Positions 57,622-64,000 of a DNA stretch of 64,000 nt are shown piece after piece. Under the pieces are notes generated by a model. The model saw only the letters and a program-made list of their open reading frames with translations, had not been told where the DNA came from and did no database searches. Source of the stretch: Aspidiotus rigidus (lineage: Eukaryota; Arthropoda; Insecta; Hemiptera; Diaspididae); the NCBI GenBank assembly GCA_035079385.1, contig JAVHKY010000003.1:19131001-19195000 (forward strand), read 5' to 3'. The first letter of the stretch is position 1; the number at the start of each line of letters is the position of its first letter. The translations under genes were made by a program, and so were the position numbers.

Positions 57622-58781
57622 CAGGGTGGACCAGAAAGTTGTTACCAGTTAAATGGGAATTTGCGCTAAATCTGTTGTAGCGCGAAAACACAAAACGTTA
57701 GACGTATAGTTTAAACGTACGAATTTTGTGTCTCAATAAAATTTTATCTTTAATTTAAGTCATATCCGAACTTTCTACGACTTTTTTGAGCCGAGTTATG
57801 GACCAGAATGTGCCGAAAATTCACCAAATCGCCAGGGTTCCCAAAATAGGGCTTGAAAATTAATTAATTTACAGTTTGAGCTGAATTTCGAAAATTTTAA
57901 GAATCAAATTATTGTTTCTTAGGTGAATTTGCACGGGGAAAACGAAAAAAATAGTACCTAATAAAACCCTAAGAAGCACCAAAATGGGTTATTGGGCCCA
58001 AAAGGGTCAAAATTTTTCCAAGTTGGAAAATTGTTCCAACTTTTGAATTGTAATTCAATTTTTAAGTGGAATTTCGCGCTGAGTCCGAAGAAAATGTTTA
58101 AAAAATTCTTAGAAGCATCGAAATGGGTTAATTTTGATTCTCTTTGAGCTGATCAACCTATTTCCGAAGTATTTTTGAAGCTTTTTTTTCGGACTCGGCG
58201 CGAAATTCCACTTGAAAATCGAATTAAAATTTGAAAGTTTGAACGATTTATTCCCATTTTGGGAAAATTTTGAACCTTTTTGAGCCCATTAATCAATTTT
58301 GGTGCTTCGCAGAATTTTTAAAAATTTTATTCAGATTCAGCGCTAAATTTTATTTTAGAATCGAGAAAAACTTTGAAGATTAGGCGGTTTTTTCATTTTG
58401 GGGAAATTTTGAACCTTTTCGGGCCATTAACCCATTTTGGTGCTTCGCAGAATTTCTTAACAATCTTATTCGGATTCAGCGCTAAATTTTACTGCAGGAT
58501 CGGGAGACACTTTCAAGATTACGCGATTTTTTCAATCATGGAAAATTGTTTTTCGATAATTCACAACTTTGGGAACCCCTACTCTACAATTTCGACACAT
58601 TTTGGTCCATAACTCGGCTCAGAAAAGTCGTAGAAACTTCGGATATGGCTCAAATTGAAGATAAAATTGATATACAAAATTTGTACGTTTAAACTATACG
58701 TCTAACGTTTTGCGTTCTTGCGCTACAACAGATTTAGCGCAAACTCTCACTCAACTGGTAACATCTTTCTGGTCCACCCTG
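57622..58781. mobile_element. 1.16-kb mariner-like non-autonomous element, TA target duplication
   Basis: Inverted ends CAGGGTGGACCAGAAAG extend for about 215 bp at roughly 88% identity (57,622-57,845 against 58,568-58,781), including TTTGCGCTAAATCTGTTGTA and CGTTAGACGTATAGTTTAAA. It splits a 45-bp repeat unit: joining the flanks gives the expected unit with exactly one extra TA, as expected for a TA-duplicating Tc1/mariner-type insertion. The interior has ~138-bp repeats with TTTTGGTGCTTCGCAGAATT (58,297 and 58,434) and inverted relatives near 57,965-58,020, making the element palindromic overall. No transposase frame. Confidence 0.82.
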
Positions 58782-58985
58782 TATATGATAGGAGAGGGAC
58801 TTGAAATAATTTCGACCTCTCAGATATGATGGGTGGGGAGCTAGGGAAATTTTCGTCCAAGATCGCGAGCGGTCAAGGTTGATGGCGTCACGAGGTTGAT
58901 GACGTCACAGAGAGGGGGAGGGGGTGAAAAAATTTTGACTCTTGAGCTATTTATGATGGGAGTGGGACTTAGAATAAGGGGAGTA
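58782..58985 (+). repeat. 45-bp repeat units, right of the mariner-like insertion
   Basis: Resumes the interrupted unit with TATATGATAGGAGAGGGACT, then two more diverged units, with a TGACGTCA palindrome near 58,900. The first element of the 59-kb cluster follows. Confidence 0.7.
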
Positions 58986-58989
58986 ATAT

Positions 58990-59985
58990 TAAGCACGGAG
59001 GAAGAAGGGTGTTAGAACGGAGGAGTGATAGCGACGAAAAAATACAAATGGACGGTATTCTTAAGAGATTCGCGCACGGAGGATGAATCACACGAACTTA
59101 ATTCTTCTGAACGGAGAATAAGGACCTCCTTGCAGTGAAAGCTGACAAATGGAACTCACCCTAATTATTAAGAAAATTCATCACCTCTTGGATGACACAA
59201 CTATTTTGAAGATTCTAAAATATGATTCTACCTCACGTTTGGGAACTAAGAGTAATGATACTATCGAAACTATGTATGAAAAGAGCCTTATTGATTTTAA
59301 TCTCTAAAAATGTATAACTCAACACAACTTTTTTCCTCCTAAAATCTATGGCGTCCCCAAAACTCATGAAATGGACTTCCCCTCCGTTCTGTTGTTTCCT
59401 TCACAAAATCACCTCTCTATTCCTTGTCCAGCTTCCTCGCCAATATTCTTAGTGCAATAAAAAATGACGATATTAATATTGATGAGATTCATTTGGATAT
59501 AGACGCGATGGTTCGTGGCAGGGTGGTTAGGAAGCACCTCGACTCTACTACGTCCCTCCCTCGGTCCATGAGCCTCGAGAAATTTCTGTAGATTGGGCTC
59601 CCTTTGTTGGGAAATTTCTCCCTTCGGTTTGGACGGGCCCTTCGACCCTTCCATTTTCGTATTTGAACAGGTTGAGGCACCACTTGCAGCCAAGGAAGTA
59701 CCGCTGGCTCAAAAACGGAAGCGAAGCTCGCAACACGTGCTCTGCTCCGTGACTGATGATCAACACTGTGTCTATGTTTTTAATTTAAAACAAAAAATTT
59801 TTCACTTTTTTTCCCCCCCGTTAAATATTTTTTTTCCCGTCAATAAATTTTTTTCGCATGTGATTATTTTTTAGTCCTCCGTTTATTGCATTTATTACGC
59901 GTTCAACATTTTTTCCTCCGTTCAATCACTTTTCTCTCCGAGATAATGACGCTTCCTCCGTGATTTCACCTATTCCTTCCGTGCT
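58990..59985. mobile_element. unit with inverted CGGAGGA arrays enclosing PLE-C remnant
   Basis: Four CGGAG(G/A)A motifs on the left (near 58,994, 59,017, 59,076 and 59,111), three of them preceded by CA or AA, and five TCC(T)CCG-type motifs on the right (near 59,875, 59,915, 59,934, 59,954 and 59,975) face each other in inverted orientation; the outermost pair is AGCACGGAGGAA against TTCCTTCCGTGCTG. On the right they form a loose 20-25-bp tandem pattern with T-rich spacers. The PLE-C remnant (59,100-59,660) lies between them. The outer flanks pair weakly for about 25 bp. It may be a composite transposable unit or a PLE family with repetitive pseudo-LTRs. Confidence 0.45.
59100..59665 (+). 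pseudogene. Penelope-like element family C remnant, RT core deleted
   Basis: In order and in changing frames: a stretch equivalent to the KADKGN motif (AVKADKWNS, about 59,138), LLDDTTIF, FPPKIYGVPKTHEMDFP (about 59,330-59,375, the LPKxHK motif), then sequence equivalent to the SFTxSPLYxLSSFLANIL segment. Next it jumps directly to DEIHLDIDAMVRGRVVRKHL and DSTTSLPRSMSLEKFL, a stop, and LPLLGNFSLRFGRALRPF (to about 59,655). Motifs A, B and YVDD are missing, as in the 7.8-kb family A copy but at a different junction. Sequence resembles family A (VDVMVRRKVTRGLLDSTTSL) yet differs at many sites. No GIY-YIG domain follows. Confidence 0.75.
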
Positions 59986-60014
59986 GATAAATGGTACCCT
60001 TAAACCTCTAAAAT

Positions 60015-60175
60015 GTATGTATGATAGAAGAAGAACTTAGATAATTTCGACAGGAGGGGGACTTAGAAGAATTTTGACTCTCGAGCTATATATGATAGGG
60101 TTTTCTATATGTTCTACTTTTTGAAAAAACTTCCGCAATGGAATATGGGTCCTGCGGGTTCCCTGCTCGTCATTC
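60015..60175 (+). repeat. 45-bp repeat units and CAGGGAACC-type boundary
   Basis: Contains GGGACTTAGAAGAATTTTGA, CTCTCGAGCTATATATGATA and then, near 60,150, GGTCCTGCGGGTTCCCTGC, resembling the element ends seen at 7.4 and 63.0 kb and the CGGGGAACCCGC word at 7,245. Confidence 0.6.
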
Positions 60176-62735
60176 CAAAACTTGCAACGGCATCCTAATT
60201 TTTTATTATTATTATTTTTTTTGTTCGACCCTTAAAACTTAGTACCAAAAGCTTCTTCCACTCTTTCTTATCCGATTCTCGAGTGTGAGTGCCTTTCCAT
60301 AAAGCACATACACTATTGAAAGATTTGGAGTCCATGAAACAGTCGTAGTTCAGAGTGGTTAAACGGAATGCACGGATGTGAATAGGAATCCAGGAATGCT
60401 TTTAATGACTTACGGTATTACTTTTTTGTGGTCATCACCTTACGAACAGATGAGGACACCAACAGAATTATTCACGACAAATTCATTTTCCATAAAAATT
60501 CTTGTATAATAGATGAAATAGTCGAAATGGTAAATGATATTGGTTTTACGTACATACGTATAGTACATAATCAAAGAAATTCAACAGAAAGCTCACGGCA
60601 TTTCTTCTCTTGATCTCACTATTTTGAGTTATTCGTTCGTGATGCGTTTCGTCTCTGCGACCACTCTTACAGGAAAATTTCCTTCAAAAATTAGTTAATA
60701 TGATTATGCTGAGCAAAGATTTCGAGGTCACGTTCGAATAAGTTTTCAAGATTTCCTCGCTAGCATACAACGGTACAGTATACAATGTACATATGTGTAC
60801 AGTAGCGTTAATGATGATTTTTTTTTTTTTTTGGAAAAATAGTCACTCGTCTTCTGTTTACACAGTGAAAATTTTTTCTTCTCACAATATAGTATATTAA
60901 CCGAAAAACCGGCGGTCTATGATGAACTAAACAAACTTCCAGTCTCCACATTCTTCAGTAATGAAAACAGAAGACGAAACGTAACCGCGTGTTGACAAAT
61001 TACTGAACGTGAGTCGTATGTCAATTATAACATTGAATACATACTCGTAGATACATACATACATAAAGCAGTATAGAAGGAACAAGGTACATTCTCATTA
61101 ACTCGTCAATGAACACATTCGTACACCATGTAACCATTATTCGCAAATTTAATACACAGTTATTATCTTTGTCACCATCGCCATTGCCGCCGTCTTCGTC
61201 ATCTTCTTCACGAAATTTACTAGTTTCGCAAAGCCCACATATTTGCAATTACCAATTATTTTTGAACTGTAAGCGTATTTTTGGTCCGCAGTTGAATCGG
61301 TGACAGGTAAGATATGTCGAGCCCGGAGAATGAATAGCGCGGGGTTGTACCGTTCGCGCTAACGGGAAATGTCAGCCTCGGTTAGGAGATCCTCTTTTGA
61401 CGTGCCTCAGGTTAGAAGGCAAATGAATCGGACACGGCCTCTCTCTTCCCAGCAACTACGAGCAAATGAATGGAGGTGGATGAAGAAACGGCAACTTCTC
61501 TTGTTGGGCATTACAAGATCCAACTTTGAGGGAAGAGATTAGGACCTCCAAAGTCTCAAATCGTAATCGTTAGCGCACGTAAAAAAGGACTAAGAGACGG
61601 TGACTGATTCCTCTTAATGTTTGTAGAATAAGTTCAATAGTTGGTGTATCACTGATGCTCACCTCAAATATTCGAGGAGGATTGACGAAAGGTAGCCGAG
61701 CAGTATCAACCAAAAATTTTAAATATCTGAAATAGCTCATTTTTCTCATTTTATTGTGAACTAGGGAAAAGCCTTGGAACGATTTCTCAGATCACTACAA
61801 TGTGCGTAGTTCAAAGTTTGGTAGGAAAACTAAGCTTGGAGTACCTACAATTATTCTACAGGTGTAACAAATAAAGTCTCGTTTTTAGGGAGAAGAAGTT
61901 GATATCAATTCTAAGAACGACAATAAATAGTCGTAAAATTTTGTAGATACAACCGACGAGAGATAATAACTCGAATCGACTACCGAACTTCTGTATACAT
62001 TTTTTTTGCCAGTCGCTCCCCGCACATTCGTGCATTCAGCATCTCAGTTTCGTGCTGTTAAATGATACTTTCAAAACTATATATATTTTTTTCACGCTTA
62101 CCGCAGCTTAAGAAAGATTACGGTATTTGAATACGCGAGTTATTAATTAATCCTATCCTGGCACAAACTTTTAATAGTTGTGTACCCTGGTACTCGCGAA
62201 GTCGAGATGTGAGCGCATTTCGCATTTCTCATGCCCACGAACAGCGTAACGGTTCTTGATTTTTGAAGCGAGATAATGCAGCGTTCGGTTTCACGGCTGG
62301 TGTCTTTTTGTTGCAAGGTATTGCCTTCGAGTCCATTGACTGAAATATATTCTGACAAAACGTTATTTATGACGGTGGGTCGCTGTTTCAAGTTCGAGAA
62401 TAGATGACGCACGCTGCACAATGTTACACACCTAGGCCGCCACCGTCGATATGAATTTTGCGGTGCAAATATTGAACGTTTACCCGCTATTATTTCTACA
62501 GTCTGTATACTCACGAGACTCGAGATTGCAATTGAAAATTTTTTCTCTCGATACGTAGTGGTATTAGAGAGAGTTACTTCATCTGTACGAAATATGGAGG
62601 CCTACGTTTTTCATTCTTTTACCGGTACTACTGAAATACGACATACAAGTTCTTGATCTTATTCTATATCAAAAGTGAGCTGCTGCCTCAATACACTATG
62701 GTCATCTCACTTTTAGCGATCAAATTGGTTGAAAA
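60176..62735. other. gene-free stretch with one unassigned minus-strand frame
   Basis: A 123-codon minus frame (62,514-62,143; NSYRRWRPRCVTLCSVRHLF near its start) is locally CpG-rich, but I recognise no domain. A CATA microsatellite lies at about 61,050-61,066 and a T16 tract near 60,818. Otherwise nothing. Confidence 0.45.
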
Positions 62736-62761
62736 ATGACGAACGAAGTTAACCGAGGACC

Positions 62762-63064
62762 GCAGGGAACCTGTATTATGAATCAAATATTGGTATTGGT
62801 ATTGAGAAGTCCCTCTGCACACTTTATGGCTATTTTTGCAAATCTCTTTCCTTTCATATATTATGTCTCGAAGGTTGAAATTTTTTCCAAGTCCAAAACC
62901 TTTATGTCAAAATTTTGTCAAATCCCTCTCCTATCATGTATTGTGGCTCGGAATTTTTGTAAGTCCAAATTCTTCATTACGGTAGGTCAGTTTTCGCCAG
63001 ACATCGCACGGCGTACGGCGCAAGGCAAATTTTTCGAAAAACTCTCCATAGAACAGTTCCCTGT
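62762..63064. mobile_element. 303-bp element with CAGGGAACCTGT ends and 45-bp repeat interior
   Basis: Left end CAGGGAACCTGTATTATG and right end CATAGAACAGTTCCCTG are inverted copies with a 1-bp gap. The interior has reverse-orientation repeat units (GGTTGAAATTTTTTCCAAGT, CTCTCCTATCATGTATTGTGG) and a right-hand block GGTCAGTTTTCGCCAGACAT with ACGGCGTACGGCGC, shared with 39.34-39.42 kb. No TTAA at either side here. Confidence 0.65.
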
Positions 63065-63109
63065 AAAAAAGTTCGTTTATGATCTCGCATATAAGCGTCT
63101 TCTATCGTG

Positions 63110-63785
63110 AATGAATCATTCTTTCTCGTTGGTCACCTGAAATGAAATGATCTGTCGATGGCCATTTTCAAAGTTGCCCTTGAAGCAATCTGGGGAAAGA
63201 GACTTAGAGAAATCTCTGTGCTGTTTTCGTTTCTTTGGAAGTCAACTAAAGACCCTAAACTTTTGATATTTTTAATGTATTTTCCGACACCCCTACCCGC
63301 TAATATAAATTTACGAGTCCGAGTTACCCCTTCCCAATGATGGATTTACCCTTGACCTGAACCAGAAATCTGTGAGTTTGAGTTCCTAGAATATAGTAGG
63401 CTATACTAAGCTTAAACTAGGCCTAGTATTGCTTAGCCTATATTATATACTAGGTTACAACAAGATGTGGCATACAACATAATCCAAGGAAAAGAGAGGA
63501 ATGTTGATGACGTCACTAGCTTGATGCCGCCATAGGTAAATTTAGGCTGATGACGTTAGAACTTATAAATTCACAGATGGCGATGGAGTCGAGAGCAGAT
63601 TCAATGAATATTGACGTCATGAGGAGGTTTAAACTGGTCGATGTCTTTACTCCGCTAACGAAGATTCACAAATTTGAGACTAAATTTCTTCTTGTCTTAG
63701 CTGGAGCCCCACCCATCTATTGACAATCTGTGGGTCCAACTCCATTGGAAATTTGCGACTCCAAGTCCGAGGTCATCTCCCCCTC
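63110..63785. other. gene-free stretch
   Basis: Contains a CCTAG/TATAC-type repeat cluster (63,390-63,460), TGACGTCA palindromes near 63,507 and 63,612 and TTGACCT near 63,354. No coding signal. Confidence 0.5.
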
Positions 63786-63789
63786 CCGT

Positions 63790-63890
63790 CCCACAAAAAA
63801 CAACGGTTTCCTTAACGAAGTTGAACAAGGAACGTAGGGAACCTGTCTTATGAGTCAAATTGGTTTTGGTATTGAGAATTCAAGGAAACC
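63790..63890 (+). repeat. dispersed repeat end with CTTCCTTAACGAAGT and CAGGGAACCTGT-type words
   Basis: GGTTTCCTTAACGAAGTTGA then GTAGGGAACCTGTCTTATGA and TTGGTTTTGGTATTGAG. The same word order occurs at 62,745-62,810 and, in part, at 6,484-6,530 directly after the PLE-B nuclease fragment. The window ends in a very AT-rich run (63,900-64,000). Confidence 0.6.
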
Positions 63891-64000
63891 TCGACCAATT
63901 ATTGTTGTAATAAATATAAATATGAAAAACATAATAATAAATATCATTTTATAATTATCAATTTTAAACATGATTATTAAAGGAATAATAATTATCAATT

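Noticed and set aside
62143..62514. 123-codon minus frame as a host exon
   Set aside because: Locally CpG-rich and open, but no domain or splice structure supports it; left as unassigned.

Overview
The window looks like animal nuclear DNA, most likely from an arthropod. It is AT-rich (roughly one third G+C by eye), has no operons or closely packed genes, and is full of degraded transposable elements: Penelope-like retroelements with GIY-YIG endonucleases, R1-like and RTE-like LINEs, a mariner-like element, Harbinger-like MITEs and large inverted-repeat elements. The 6-mer GGTACC and its extensions (such as TAGGTACCTA-like words) are frequent. From memory this recalls sternorrhynchan Hemiptera, but that assignment is weak. 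I found no intact host protein-coding gene, no tRNA and no rRNA gene. Nearly all coding signal is transposon-derived and broken.

Layout. 1-5.75 kb: non-coding. 5.9-6.5 kb: fragment of a Penelope-like element (PLE family B). 6.6-7.8 kb: GTCGA-rich degenerate repeats, then a 374-bp inverted-repeat element filled with a ~45-bp tandem repeat. 7.8-8.7 kb: PLE family A copy that lost its reverse-transcriptase core but kept its GIY-YIG domain. 9.5 kb: a hammerhead-like motif. 11.48-15.88 kb: two nearly identical PLE-A copies joined head to head as a large palindrome and flanked as a unit by a perfect 12-bp direct repeat. 16.6-18.9 kb: an R1-like LINE wreck carrying a 237-bp MITE with an 8-bp target duplication. 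19.3-19.7 and 29.1-29.5 kb: two copies of one MITE with 3-bp YTA target duplications. 22.6-24.4 and 28.2-29.0 kb: GTCGA-rich repeats next to RTE-like LINE remnants. 24.6-26.2 kb: 1.6-kb element with ~395-bp inverted repeats. 27.05-27.5 kb: GC-richer possible retroposon.

32.6-34.1 kb (minus): broken integrase gene of the KRBA2/SCAND3-like type with an H2C2-like zinc region, a D,D(35)E core and a Cys-rich tail, split by three frame breaks. 34-38.7 kb: non-coding but rich in TGACGTCA palindromes and in short dispersed repeats. 38.8-39.4 kb: another array of the 45-bp repeat. 39.55-39.8 kb: possible mitochondrial 12S rRNA insertion, followed by an extreme A+T block. 44.0-44.5 kb: LINE RNase H fragment. 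47.6-48.0 kb: small inverted-repeat element. 50.2-52.4 kb: second large inverted-repeat element, related to the one at 24.6 kb. 55.7-56.4 kb (minus): second PLE-B fragment. 57.6-58.8 kb: mariner-like element nested inside a unit of the 45-bp repeat. 59.0-60.0 kb: PLE family C remnant between inverted arrays of a CGGAGGA motif. 62.8-63.1 kb: complete small element with the same ends as the one at 7.4 kb.

The main story is retrotransposition and repeat decay. The strongest single observation is the palindromic PLE pair with its own target-site duplication, which suggests both ends of one staggered break were used as primers. The second is a network of related short repeats (45-bp unit, TGACGTCA, AGGTCAAGG, GTCGA-rich) spread across the whole window.
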